From: Candidatus Synoicihabitans palmerolidicus
Lineage (GTDB): Bacteria; Verrucomicrobiota; Verrucomicrobiia; Opitutales; Opitutaceae
NCBI GenBank assembly: GCA_020809425.1
Contig: JAGGDC010000007.1
Span: 1 to 44,724, forward strand
DNA: 44,724 bases
Reading direction: 5' to 3'
Position numbers and translations under genes: made by a program. Shown here piece after piece: positions 32,501-37,192 of this stretch (positions are counted from its first letter, which is position 1; each line of letters opens with the position of its first letter). The notes below the pieces were generated by a model that saw nothing but the letters and a program-made list of their open reading frames with translations, made no database searches and was not told where the DNA came from.

Positions 32501-35500
32501 GGTTCGCCGCCGATCGTCCAGATTCGCCCGGCGTGAATTGCCGCCGGCGCCTCCGTTTCCTGCCAGCGCGGCTTCAACCACACCAGGTCTTCGGGCTCAG
32601 ATTGCGCGGGCGAAGCGTGCAGCACACGCATGCTCATTCCCGTCAGGCTTGTCACCACATTTCCCTGCTCATCGAGCAAGCGCACGCGAAAGCGCAGGAG
32701 TCCTCCTTTCGCCTCCATCCGTTCGACGTGAGCCCATCCGCGTTCCGGCACCTGCCCAAAACTCACCTCCTCGACGGCGAACGGCACCGGGAGACCACTC
32801 GCGTCTTTACGACCCAAAGCCGCGGTGGACTGCAAGGCCCCGTCCAACAAAGCCGGAGGAAGCACCCATCCCGTCCCATCATCTGGCGCCAACTCCAACC
32901 GGGCCAATGACTCCGTATCTGAAAACTGAATAAACTGCACCGCCCGCATTCCCCGTCCCAAGCTCAACCCAACGTCTTCGCAACGCGCATACAATTCCTC
33001 CGCGTCCAATCTACCGTCACACCTTGCCTGCACCGCCGTGATATCGACCTGCTCAGACGGGTTGACCAGCGCGCTCCCGCCCAATCGTAGTCGACCTTCC
33101 GCGTGCACCACAGCATCCGAACCCGACACAATCGTGAACTCCACACTCCGCTCCTCACGGTTGAGCCGAATTTCAACCTCGGTGGGTGCAGTCACCACCA
33201 AGGGTTGTCGCCAGGCCACATGATGCAGCGAGACCGTGTCTCCCATCATGCCGAGTTCGCGCGCCGCCACCACCGCCATCTCCAAGTAGGCCACTCCCGG
33301 TAATGTCGCTTGACCATTAACCACATGATCTCGCAGGAAAAACTCGTCGCCCGACCATCGCGTAGTGAAACACACCTGACCAAACGTCGACGTATTGCGG
33401 TGCAATAGTGGATGCAGTTGAGTCACTCGCATTTCGGTATCCACCAACTCGGAGGTCTGCTCTGACCAGTAGCGTTCCCGGGCGAACGGATAACCGGCGA
33501 GTGAAACTCTCCGACCCATTCCGGACGGAAATAGTTGCTCCCAATCAGGCTCGACTCCCTTGACGTAGAGCGCACCCAGCACGCCGAGTTTTTCCCGCCA
33601 AATCCCGGGCAGCTTTCGAACCACCGTCAACTCACCAGCTATCTGCGCCGCCATTTGCTGGTGAATTAACGCATCGGCCTCGTCCGTGGTGAGGTGTGAC
33701 GTTGAGCGCAAAACACCCGATCGTTTGCCGCCTGATCCAAGAACATTCAAATCGTCCCGCAACGCCTTGATCGACGTCGCCACCATGGCCAAACGTTCTT
33801 CGAAATGCGCGCGTCCCAAGGCCAGGGTAAACGCCACGTCGACCAGATTCATGTCATCGGTTAAGTGCTCAGCGGTGCTCTGCAGCAGCTCGGTCAAAGC
33901 CTCGGGAGTGTGGACGGAGAACACCATGAGTTGCGCCGAATCCGGTTCCTCGATGGCGGCAACTGGTCCGATCCTGGGAGACTCCTCTAACACGAGATGG
34001 CAGTTGGTCCCGCTGAAACCATAAGAACTCACGGCAGCGCGACGGGGTCGCCCCTCCACTCGAGGCCATGGTGTGAGTTCGGCAACGGGCCGAAACGGAC
34101 TCTCGGTGAAATCGATGTACGGATTTACCTTCTGCAAGTGGAGAGAACGGGGGATCTGCCCGCTGCGAAGCGCACCCAAAACCTTGATGACGCTACACAC
34201 GCCGGCCGCGGCCATCGTGTGACCGATATTGGACTTCACCGCCCCGAGTAAACAACCGCCCTTATCCGACCGAAAACGACGGTAAGTCTGCGTCAGGGCT
34301 TGCACCTCCACCGGATCGCCCAGCTTGGTGCCGGTACCATGTGACTCCACATAGTCGATGCTTTCCGGCGTCACACCGGCCCGTTCGTAGGCTTCCAATT
34401 GCACCTCAGTCTGCGCCAGACCGCTCGGCGCGGTGATCCCATTGGTACGACCATCCTGATTGATCGCCGATCCCTTAATCACTCCGTAAATCGTGTCCCG
34501 ATCACGTTGCGCTGCCGTCAACGATTTTAGAACAACAACGCCCGCCGCCTCACCCGGCACAAAACCATCCGCTGCAGCGTCGAACGTTTTACAGCGTCCG
34601 TCTGGCGCCAACATGCCCATGGAGCCCAAGGCAAGGTAGACCTTTTCCGAAGCAAACACGCGTACGCCACCCGCCAGGGCCAAATCGCATTCCCCTCGTC
34701 GAAGACTTTCGCACGCCAAATGGATCGCCACCAGAGAGGAAGAACACGCCGTATTGATCGCGATACTGGGTCCATGTAGATCCAGGAAATAGGAAATGCG
34801 CGCCGCCAAAATCGATTCTGCGTTCCCCTGAAACAGCGGCGCCTTTTCCGTCCCGGCGAGCGCCGCCGACACCCGTCCAAGGTAATCACTCGGTTCCACG
34901 CCCGCAAAAACGCCGCACTTCCGAGCCCGTCGGGTGGAGGCGCCCGCATAACCTGCGTCCTCGAGTGCATGGTAGCACTCCTGCAGGAAAACACGCTGTT
35001 GTGGATCGGTTGCTTCGGCCTCCCGGCCCGAGATCGCGAAAAACATCGGATCAAACTTGTCCGCATCAGTTAAAAACCCACCCCACTTAAACGAGGTCTT
35101 ATCAGGTCGCTTGGCGTTGGGATCGTAAAACCGAGAGTGATCCCAACGGTCTGGCGGCACTTCCGTAATTGAATCCACCCCGTCGCGCAAATTTCGCCAA
35201 AATTCTGTCACCGTATTTGCGCCTGGAAACCGCCCAGCTAAACCGACGACCGCAATATCATTCCTGGACTCGGCGCCGACCAGCGGGGGTGCCCCCATGT
35301 TGGTCTCAACCCGACTTGTCGAGGGGAGTGAACAGGTTTTTTCCACCGCCGAAACGGGGGGCGACACTTCATTTTCTGTCGCCAATTCGGTCATCAATCC
35401 CTCCCCGACAATAAATGTCGCGAGACGCTCCACGCTGGCGTGATCAAACAAAACCATTGGTTTCAATTCAATGCCCAAGACACGGTTCAGCTCGTTAACG

Positions 35501-36144
35501 AATGCCACGCCGACAATTGAATCCACCCCGTATTCGGAAAACGGTGACTTCACATCCAAATCACCCGGTGCGAGACGAAGAATTCGCTCCAGCGCCGTTG
35601 CCACCCGGATCTGGACGTCCGCCACATTGACGTTCGACCTCGCACAAATGGAGCCCGTCGAATCGTCAACATTTTCCCCCTTCGGCATACCCACGGCCAA
35701 GCGCCGAGCCATGATCAGCTCGCATTGGTTCGACTCGATCTTCACTTCCGCACCTTTGTCCCGCATGTGAAATTCCCCAAAACTCGCCGTGGTCAAAACC
35801 TCCAGCCATATCAATCTAGACATCCGCGGGATCTCCAAGATGGCTCGTCCCCCTGCGACCAAGGCCTGATTTAGTCGCGCAACTATCACCGCAATCGCGG
35901 CGATTTCTCGGGGCAATGCCGTAACGGCAATCAGGGAAAATCCATCTCCAAACTCATCCTCGAGAGGAGTGCCCCGACGGAGCAAACGCTCTTCTCTCAC
36001 TGCCTCCCGGACCCTTGACTCCGCTTCCTCAGGTAAGGGACCGATGACCGCCACCGACCCTGAGGATGTGTCTTGTCGAGCAAACGCCGCAACCGCCGAG
36101 GCCAACCTCAAACGCAAAGAATCGAGCTGCATTTCGTCGATCAT
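17506..36144 (-). CDS. Four-module trans-AT polyketide synthase with terminal condensation-like domain
   Basis: A single 6212-residue reading frame, without a lesion over 18.6 kb, carries the organisation MT-like remnant-ACP / KS-DH-KR-ACP / KS-KR-ACP / KS-DH-KR-ACP / KS-DH-KR-ACP / condensation-like domain. No AT, ER or thioesterase is present; malonyl loading and enoyl reduction come from the discrete AT and PfaD. Because the protein starts with the carrier of an incomplete module, it must receive its chain from an upstream megasynthase that is not encoded here. Collinear reading gives, in order, an alkene, a hydroxyl, an alkene or (with PfaD) a methylene, and an alpha,beta-unsaturated thioester. 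This equals C9 to C1 of palmerolide A. The ATG at 36144 lies 3 bp after a TGA that seems to end the lost upstream gene. Modules are annotated separately. Confidence 0.97.
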   Translation of the reverse strand: MIDEMQLDSLRLRLASAVAAFARQDTSSGSVAVIGPLPEEAESRVREAVREERLLRRGTPLEDEFGDGFSLIAVTALPREIAAIAVIVARLNQALVAGGRAILEIPRMSRLIWLEVLTTASFGEFHMRDKGAEVKIESNQCELIMARRLAVGMPKGENVDDSTGSICARSNVNVADVQIRVATALERILRLAPGDLDVKSPFSEYGVDSIVGVAFVNELNRVLGIELKPMVLFDHASVERLATFIVGEGLMTELATENEVSPPVSAVEKTCSLPSTSRVETNMGAPPLVGAESRNDIAVVGLAGRFPGANTVTEFWRNLRDGVDSITEVPPDRWDHSRFYDPNAKRPDKTSFKWGGFLTDADKFDPMFFAISGREAEATDPQQRVFLQECYHALEDAGYAGASTRRARKCGVFAGVEPSDYLGRVSAALAGTEKAPLFQGNAESILAARISYFLDLHGPSIAINTACSSSLVAIHLACESLRRGECDLALAGGVRVFASEKVYLALGSMGMLAPDGRCKTFDAAADGFVPGEAAGVVVLKSLTAAQRDRDTIYGVIKGSAINQDGRTNGITAPSGLAQTEVQLEAYERAGVTPESIDYVESHGTGTKLGDPVEVQALTQTYRRFRSDKGGCLLGAVKSNIGHTMAAAGVCSVIKVLGALRSGQIPRSLHLQKVNPYIDFTESPFRPVAELTPWPRVEGRPRRAAVSSYGFSGTNCHLVLEESPRIGPVAAIEEPDSAQLMVFSVHTPEALTELLQSTAEHLTDDMNLVDVAFTLALGRAHFEERLAMVATSIKALRDDLNVLGSGGKRSGVLRSTSHLTTDEADALIHQQMAAQIAGELTVVRKLPGIWREKLGVLGALYVKGVEPDWEQLFPSGMGRRVSLAGYPFARERYWSEQTSELVDTEMRVTQLHPLLHRNTSTFGQVCFTTRWSGDEFFLRDHVVNGQATLPGVAYLEMAVVAARELGMMGDTVSLHHVAWRQPLVVTAPTEVEIRLNREERSVEFTIVSGSDAVVHAEGRLRLGGSALVNPSEQVDITAVQARCDGRLDAEELYARCEDVGLSLGRGMRAVQFIQFSDTESLARLELAPDDGTGWVLPPALLDGALQSTAALGRKDASGLPVPFAVEEVSFGQVPERGWAHVERMEAKGGLLRFRVRLLDEQGNVVTSLTGMSMRVLHASPAQSEPEDLVWLKPRWQETEAPAAIHAGRIWTIGGEPGWGESLQTRVPALHLRHLSLADATDNVADVPDTIIVRVKDEGSTTELMVLMRSLVRSVNEKQVRIIVTGGVGAAWGGYARSLSLEKPHLRMVAVDIEPSNTEAWLRELGAIDEAAVVRWSHGRREIEVPEIWVPSDPSVATEFRPEGVYLITGGAGGLGASVARHLASRFRARIVLMGRSESGAVSDAVVTSIRAAGGEAIYVAADVTVGSEVERALAMARAHFGSLHGVIHAAGVLDDRFVRDKVSDSAQRVLAPKVAGVQVLDTATQGDPLDCFILFSSVAATLGNVGQADYAYANGFMDGWAELREARRMKGECSGVTVSVAWPLWRGVGMGRDADVEQRKLAQVGLRVLEPEEGLIRLEEAVRLGRPRLALLAGDQRSIERLLKPGDRARVVKSPPPMQLVSADVDRTVVALLPWLTTRFSELVKLPVERIQPMDALEKFGIDSVMVMDFTRRLEVDFGELSKTLLFEHQTLAELAEYLVAQHGERALRLIGGSTDERIGTALLNGGVIQAEGQPTPAAEPGQNREIKATDVAIIGVAGRYPMADDLAMFWANLRDGRDCIEEIPLQRWDWRKFYDPESGKPGKTRNKWGGFIEGVEKFDAGFFGVTPREAYALDPQERLFLQTVWQALEDAGYRRSAWAGRSVGVFVGVMYGEYQLYGAGDVSAGEVVPLSSSYASIANRVSYFFDWHGPSLAVDTMCSSSLTAIHLACQSLWSGESEMALAGGVNVTVHPHKDMLLAPGGFAASDGRCRSFGEGGDGYVPGEGVGALVLKPLAKARADGDAMWGVIKASAVNHGGKTNGYTVPNPKSQAAVVAAALGRSGLAPGEISYVEAHGTGTSLGDPIELAALTRAFGAGSEGAKIRVGSVKSNIGHLESAAGVAGVTKVLLQMRHGQIVPSLHSRALNPHIKFETSPFRVPQRLEPWTNGAAPRRAGVSSFGAGGANAHLVLEEYVDSRPRDERTRDQDWAQAIVLSARTEDRLLARAEQLVRWIDAHIRDGVSERGWMLVDLAFTLQNGRESLPERLALVANDLNDLATQLRRYLATPSLTTWTRGMVRSGEGSLEKPEPTSPLGAAVNAWVAGAGVIWADRKETQGGRRLSLPVYPFVGDRYWAPDKLIALKSSPRASSPDLTQAVVDDLVTADEVLLRPVWVNLGPAKPLTEVTGTWLIFDRRGDGAARMTPASALKLTRVLAGEAFCHEENQVVLNASADADYQQLADAVGTDFVIHRWARSGDVMATLETGLHSLVRFVRALMTNGVKSLVRIAFCHPPGAPQHAAVAAWARTLAQEQPLVRVVVMEVADDLAETVVAQELLQATEAGALQLGVGIRRTFSIEPWSGPLAAKVNPPKRGGVYLVTGGLGGVGRLLALHLARTQGARLWLMGRSTRGARQEAVLAEIRAAGGEAEYGSGDVSKRDDVVLAVTACRQRFGGIDGVVHAAGLLRDNFILRKTRADYDEVIAPKVAGAIWLDEATAADRLSCFVLFSSTAGVWGNMGQADYAFANSVLDGMAARRQEQVSRGERSGPTVSINWPLWADGGMPPGPEVVSRLAEAGLAPLPSQVGFRWFDLFAGGEVSQVLPLWGERNKVFELFVRTPEPAVTETGSNARVSMEQVKTYLRTTLGEVIQMPAEQIDDEQRFDEMGVDSIVVNDVNQRFERDLGNVPKTLLFEHANIRKLARHLVAHHGIAMARLGGDVVQPDSVASKAINEVNPPSEPSPSPGDIAIVGMAARLPGAPDADSFWEVLKDARNCVSEVPATRWNLDEFYDANPERAIDGKMYGRWGAFLEDVDKFDPLFFNLSPVEAEMMDPQERLFLEVAWHALEDAGMPRRELRRRVRPEYATNVGVFVGVTSNSYTLLGHENGGARAAPTTLPWSLANRVSYLFNFNGPSMPVDTACSSSLTAIHMAVEAIRRGECQQAIAGGVNLYLHPSKYSHLSLMKMLSTDGKCRAFGEGGDGFVPGEGVAALLLKPLALAQADGDRIHGVIKATAVNHGGRTNGYSVPSPAAQASLITQALKAGSIDPASISYLETHGTGTALGDPIEVEGLNRAWAGAAKTGASCAIGSVKTNIGHLESASGVAGVVKVLLQMRHRQLAPSLHAAPPNSRIDFAATPFRVQTSLGPWQTAEKEGQSWPRRAGVSSFGAGGSNAHVILEEPPPVVEVLQDAGDLKVSAEWIVLSAKNSERLRALAGRLHTFLVESPAAPRSLGAIAWTLQFGREALEERVAFPARDRAALLEGLAAISAGKDVGELRGRVKRERAQAGNTDDTILERFTVGEGRAAAARWVAGADIDWQSLGGEDAPPMRVGLPGYGFARERYWIPSLPLQTESKAKVLRIETRDGEKVVHLASHEPVLAHHVVRGHAILPGAATLSLAHGVLPPGNGWTLRNVVWQRPIIGDATGVSVRIKWHRQDEIWRFELTGENEDEPWMLGTALPMREDPPVAVDLVSLRSRCQETIAATALYEGFAARGIAYGAAFQVVQDVRYNTMEAVAELRLPDLWDGSDDLLPPAFLDGAMQCLGVIGAGRDGLEIPFSVAEVLVHARCPRTCSVHVQRLTNMTAPQYNLRLLTSEGQVAIELRGVCVRLVEKERGQLLTGSMTWSPAPRETVAFSGSVLVFDDDSRELQVTQHPEANLCRVVPGPEYGRTQATITLRPEVEADYARLLNEVKADAVVFGWRLAGNPSDEVLPARVAAFHRLVRSILRSDRRSTPLAFVYPGGSPVDEGVGGYVRCVRREHPGWKLFTVGCDSPPELDDVLNDFGGESADLRYRGTKRDQFGLSELMPFATGIQTVDDSKPGGVYVITGGLGGLGRHVAKHLTRDPRVRVVLASRSVPSPEQADWLEQAAGAMIHFRVDLSDSDGAARLLAEASSRFGRITGVVHAVGESHDGLVRDRSVADLRAAWSAKVGGARALYSAARDFPFEWMVLFSSTAGALGNGGQSAYALANATLDALSQSWSITSQGPRVHSLVWPLWRDGGMRAPEERVRWQADQLGLYPLETLEGLAILDGLQAISPGAIVVLKGDPEKLCAPRRDRATASAMHAIPEASDGNLPPALIDLLRELAAGVLKLDPVLLDPEIDSAEYGFDSVTFTSLANEVGRALALEVTPAMFFEHRTLAEFGDYLWQEFREVVARRFQVQTVAVSTPLAAPAIASPPEAVGGTNRVSEQLPRSVGEREPIAIIGMSGRFPGSTDLEAFWTNLEAGCDLIGKPSADRWMGVDGEAMPWGGFIDDIDKFDARFFDISPREAELMDPQQRIFLETVWHAIEDAGYAKSELSGTKTGLFVGVAANDYANVLAASSVEVEAYSATGNAHSVLANRVSYIFDLNGPSEAIDTACSSSLVAIHRAIESMESGSSEMAIVGGVNALLSSAGFTAFTRAGMLSPDGRCKSFDARADGYVRGEGVGALLLKPLARAQRDGDQIYATIIGSAENHGGHVQSLTVPNPNAQARLLQDAWTRAGIDPATIGYIESHGTGTALGDPIEINGLKKAFASVPLSEVDPRCAVGAVKTNIGHLETSAGIAGVLKTLLALRHRCIPGTVHLQEINPYIQTSGTALYFPTQAEPWPVKRDAQGREIPRRAGVSSFGFGGSNAHVVLEEYGSPAVASGQAIESEEATLIVLSARSQDQLVEAVRRLAEYLTRPDAPALRDIAEGLQRGREEMNMRLALVVRDRTELVKKLTMWQTGESVGDCWTGDTQENPAAVRVLRSLHGDPASLAPWWAARDWATLGQLWTAGVKLHWSTAYADHPPRRVRLPLYPFSRDRHWVPGATAPAGKALRVRVVEAEFSIKEPILGDHLVQERAVLPGAAIVAVMTQAWQQAAGVKDVELRRVMWLRPITPDERGIAAFTVRVGSSLDGGGDIAVEDTDGSVLATATAARPSSKPIEVIAWAEVKARCGKTTDVTELYEAFAARGLSYGAGYRVIHEIGFNDHEAWSKLELPDLWRAQTSTGAGAHPALIDGALQTLAVLGSDSILEVPFALGMVNATDLPPVCYVHARLKSQETDQRTFSLRITNEAGVVLGRLDDYALRELRAAGPEYLVPTWVPSLQRDINPIKGDCLLFDESPALAEELRLTGLEVTRVVAGSTYRESGDVVWLRRDEPGDYERLLQRRNVGAVVHRWSTREVDRTEVLACGLHSVHALTQAWVQRQPDAKQPLLFIHPPGLPGYEAVAAYVKSARYEYPALNWTTLATDDVSARLCSELNEAREEVRWVERKREVKDLVQWKPVNLRSAGAIRREGVYVITGGGGGLGQIFAEFLVTHYSARVVLAGRSQGTIALQKRLAAWGDKATYVMADISTTIGATAVIAEAKARFGGVNGVLHAAGVLRDGLLRQKTRADFDEVLAPKMEAVEALDAATMDEPLDWILLCSSSVGMLGNAGQSDYAFANAYLDSFARWREEERSGGRRSGRTFSINWPLWSDGGMQAKSGIDVLGMRPLATAEGLKIFETVLHGDQPQVWGFAGKATDLLRRLQSAPSAMPAGSTLPRSSKPKGREAMVIELTQWFAELSKVAAGKIRPTESLEQYGLDSILAVEFSQRIGKVYGEVSQAVVFEHSSIEALCAYLENRVPASPVDVEQPLAAVPATPSVMVLPLEARSRRQLMLAPIDYVFVAPQRLAMQILYYFERPLDADLLRRGLIRTAEAFFPINSRLQRRGKNEYAICECSDDPDYMEVQEEGDVLVPREDDPMLLERFRVSFDPTKHGEKLAKFRLHQLQHGSLLAVNVSHAIADGYSFYYFMSAWSAACRGEPFLIPDHSRSKLRKLVRETVRREGASWRVPELATVGPRFDPMARRVETQTFNGAALLEEARRTAGPMEHSKLTENSVVTAHLWKLYASELTDVVGELTLACPVNFRRHDGPFSHSFFGNAMAPAVLRLERNQVMASSIPSLASAITDAVRACDERELVRYNGAVEQLRLTRGLAAVRRALLADPATALVVTNVARFNLPPMDFGTGPATEDINLCHYAGTAVIVPGEGNTLKVRIGYPTSTAGAAAIA
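17509..18690 (-). other. PKS C-terminal condensation/BAHD-like acyltransferase domain (chain release)
   Basis: Residues about 5818-6212 form a chloramphenicol-acetyltransferase-fold domain after the last ACP, where a thioesterase would normally sit. The catalytic motif HAIADG (HxxxDG) lies near 5941. A DFGTG motif near 6165 resembles the structural DFGWG of BAHD acyltransferases more than the usual NRPS C-domain motifs. The domain most likely transfers the finished acyl chain from the ACP to an internal hydroxyl, forming the lactone. A separate hydroxylated acceptor is also possible. Confidence 0.8.
18780..22968 (-). other. PKS module 4: KS-DH-KR-ACP (last elongation)
   Basis: The KS starts near residue 4393 with DTACSSS near 4552, ESHGTGT and NIGHLETSAG. 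The DH motif near 5011 reads HLVQERAVLP, so the Gly of HxxxGxxxxP is Glu, while LDGALQ near 5173 is intact. The KR has TGGGGGLG near 5452 and SSSVGMLGNAGQSDY near 5600. The ACP reads GLDSIL near 5743. If the DH is active, the product is the conjugated thioester equivalent to C1-C3 of palmerolide. Confidence 0.88.
23115..27330 (-). other. PKS module 3: KS-DH-KR-ACP (expected partner of the trans enoyl reductase)
   Basis: The KS starts near residue 2939 with DTACSSS near 3113, ETHGTGT and NIGHLESASG. The DH has HVVRGHAILP near 3574 and LDGAMQ near 3731. The KR has TGGLGGLG near 4016, HAVGESHDG in place of the usual HAAG signature, and SSTAGALGNGGQSAY near 4158. The ACP reads GFDSVT near 4302. 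Alone it would give an alkene. If the product is palmerolide, this position (C4-C5) is saturated, so PfaD must act here. Confidence 0.88.
27410..30900 (-). other. PKS module 2: KS-KR-ACP
   Basis: The KS starts near residue 1749. Its nucleophile motif reads DTMCSSS (Met in place of the usual Ala) near 1917, with EAHGTGT and NIGHLESAAG. No dehydratase motif lies between KS and KR. The KR has TGGLGGVG near 2570 and SSTAGVWGNMGQADY near 2719. The Asp in GLLRD suggests B-type reduction. The ACP reads GVDSIV near 2863. The predicted outcome is a retained hydroxyl, corresponding to the 7-OH of palmerolide (inference). Confidence 0.9.
31015..35260 (-). other. PKS module 1: KS-DH-KR-ACP
   Basis: The KS spans roughly residues 296-721 with TACSSS, ESHGTGT and NIGHTMAAAG. 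The DH starts near 910 with HVVNGQATLP (intact HxxxGxxxxP) and carries LDGALQ near 1098. The KR has the NADPH loop TGGAGGLG near 1360, the LDD signature of B-type ketoreductases, and catalytic Ser/Tyr in SSVAATLGNVGQADY near 1500. The ACP reads GIDSVM near 1662. The predicted product is an E-alkene; in palmerolide numbering C8=C9 (inference). Confidence 0.9.
35335..36144 (-). other. PKS N-terminal region: methyltransferase-like remnant and ACP of a split module
   Basis: Residues 1 to about 25 (starting MIDEMQLDSLRLRLASAVAA) are helical and may dock to the previous protein. Residues about 30-150 resemble the second half of a SAM methyltransferase fold (SLIAVTALP, then LVAGGRAILEIP), but no SAM-binding GxGxG motif is visible, so the domain is probably inactive. 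The ACP has its pantetheine Ser near residue 207 in GVDSIVG. This is the distal half of a module whose KS and KR must lie on another protein. Confidence 0.7.
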
Positions 36145-36596
36145 GGGTCAGTTAAAAAGGTGTTCCACCAGGATGTCATCGAGACTTCGTGGTTCGGGTG
36201 GTGGTAATAGGTTGAGCGTGGCAGCTCCAACAGTTCGCACTGCCGGGCCACACTCAGCTTCGGATGCTCGGTTTCGATCATGCTGCGGCGCTCCTTACTC
36301 TCCAAATGGGCCAACTTTTTTTGAGCCACTCGAGCTCCATCTGCAGCTGCCCGATCCGCGCATACAGTTCCTTTTCTTTCTTTGCGATTCCGCTCGATCT
36401 CGTCGCGCACCTGCGCCGAGGGCTTCGCGAAGACCTCCGGCAACCGCTCGGACACCTCCTTCTTCCACTGACTCACTTGCACCGGATGCACCTCGTGACG
36501 CTGCGCGATTACGTGGATCGGCTCGATTCCCTTGAGGGCTTCGAGCCCTACTTTCGCTGTGAACTCGACACTGAAGGCACGTCGTTGCTTCGACAT
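36141..36596 (-). pseudogene. Chimeric transposase frame overlapping the PKS start (ATGA)
   Basis: The open frame begins with the IS3 OrfA start at 36596, passes through the OrfB N-terminus, then reads non-transposase DNA (VSMTSWWNTFLTDP). It stops at TGA 36143-36141, which overlaps the PKS ATG at 36144-36142 as ATGA. The transposase part is functionless because the DDE domain is absent. The overlap could by chance couple IS-derived translation to the megasynthase, whose original upstream partner is gone. Confidence 0.7.
36148..36189 (-). pseudogene. Surviving C-terminal tail of a lost upstream PKS gene
   Basis: Minus-strand codons just before the PKS start read RSLDDILVEHLFN and then TGA at 36150-36148, 3 bp before the ATG. 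The peptide is short, amphipathic and acidic, like a C-terminal docking peptide of a trans-AT megasynthase. The spacing is the tight intergenic gap seen throughout this operon. Everything upstream of it is insertion-sequence DNA. I infer this is the end of the preceding PKS gene, left behind by an IS-associated deletion. Thirteen codons are too few for certainty. Confidence 0.6.
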
Positions 36597-36653
36597 ATTG
36601 GACTCCTTTGGGATTTAATCATCCCTCCTGTCCAACTTCATGGGTCCACCTCA
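36190..36653 (-). mobile_element. IS3-family remnant with one terminal inverted repeat
   Basis: The outer end (minus strand from about 36653) reads GGACCCATGAAGTTGGACA, the style of IS3/IS150-group inverted repeats. Downstream comes an OrfA-like product (start ATG 36596, MSKQRRAFSVEFTAKVGLEA, with helix-turn-helix HPVQVSQWKKEV). A leucine-zipper-like stretch (LYARIGQLQMELEWLKK) sits in another frame, so OrfA carries an indel. A seven-A slippery run followed by G (36322-36315) fits programmed frameshifting into OrfB. OrfB begins normally (SKERRSMIETEHPKLS, RQCELLELPRSTYY) but is cut off near 36195, so the catalytic DDE core and the other IR are missing. It cannot transpose by itself. Confidence 0.86.
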
Positions 36654-36960
36654 CTTGCCATTTTGCGGGCCGTGATTTCACAACTTACTTACACTACAAG
36701 CTACCCCGACAAATCACGAGAGGGGCACGCCGTACCCATAAAACAAGAAAAGAAGATAATTTGTGAAAAAATTGAGCCGGCGCCTACTCCCTTCAATTAC
36801 TTCCTCACAAGTCTTCATTGACCAAAGGCCCATGGGAAAATAATTTTCTTCCTCACCGAATCATCACGCGAACCCTACGGAAGGTGTAGTAAACTGTGAC
36901 TAGTCATTTAACAGGTCCCATACCCCACTATTATTACTATTTATTCACCCCCAAAGGGGT
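36654..36960. other. AT-richer non-coding spacer outside the biosynthetic locus
   Basis: I see no convincing gene in this stretch between the two transposase remnants. It is clearly richer in A and T than the rest of the window, which could reflect a former regulatory region or DNA carried with the insertions. No hairpin or repeat stands out. Confidence 0.4.
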
Positions 36961-36989
36961 GTAGGGAAATAGACCGGGCCAGCGGGAGG

Positions 36990-37190
36990 AAGAAAGGGTG
37001 CTCGGCCCAGGCGACCGAGGTAGAACCTTTCGATTGGCCAACGTTGGCGATAAGTCTCGGCGAGTACCGTGGCCGGCGCATCCCACAGATTAGTCCAACA
37101 TGCCATGCGTCGTTGGTGCTCTTGATCGTAGAGGCTGACCCCACTTGGAGCTTCCCCTGCCCGCTCAATCGCGACAGTGATTTCTTCGAC
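36990..37190 (-). pseudogene. IS4-type transposase fragment
   Basis: The minus-strand product contains VSLYDQEHQRRMACWTNLWD followed by APATVLAETYRQRWPIERFY. That is the C-terminal region of IS4-type DDE transposases, including the Y-(2)-R-(3)-E signature. The N-terminal catalytic part is missing: the sequence is replaced at about 37190 by the start of the oppositely oriented exported-protein gene. The C-terminal Lys region also degenerates. It marks a second insertion/deletion event right of the biosynthetic locus. Confidence 0.7.
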
Positions 37191-37192
37191 CC

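Noticed and set aside
17506..36144. Numerous long plus-strand open frames antisense to the PKS
   Set aside because: They are GC-driven shadows: Arg/Pro/Ser-rich, with no domain, start signal or conservation cue, lying opposite well-defined PKS domains.
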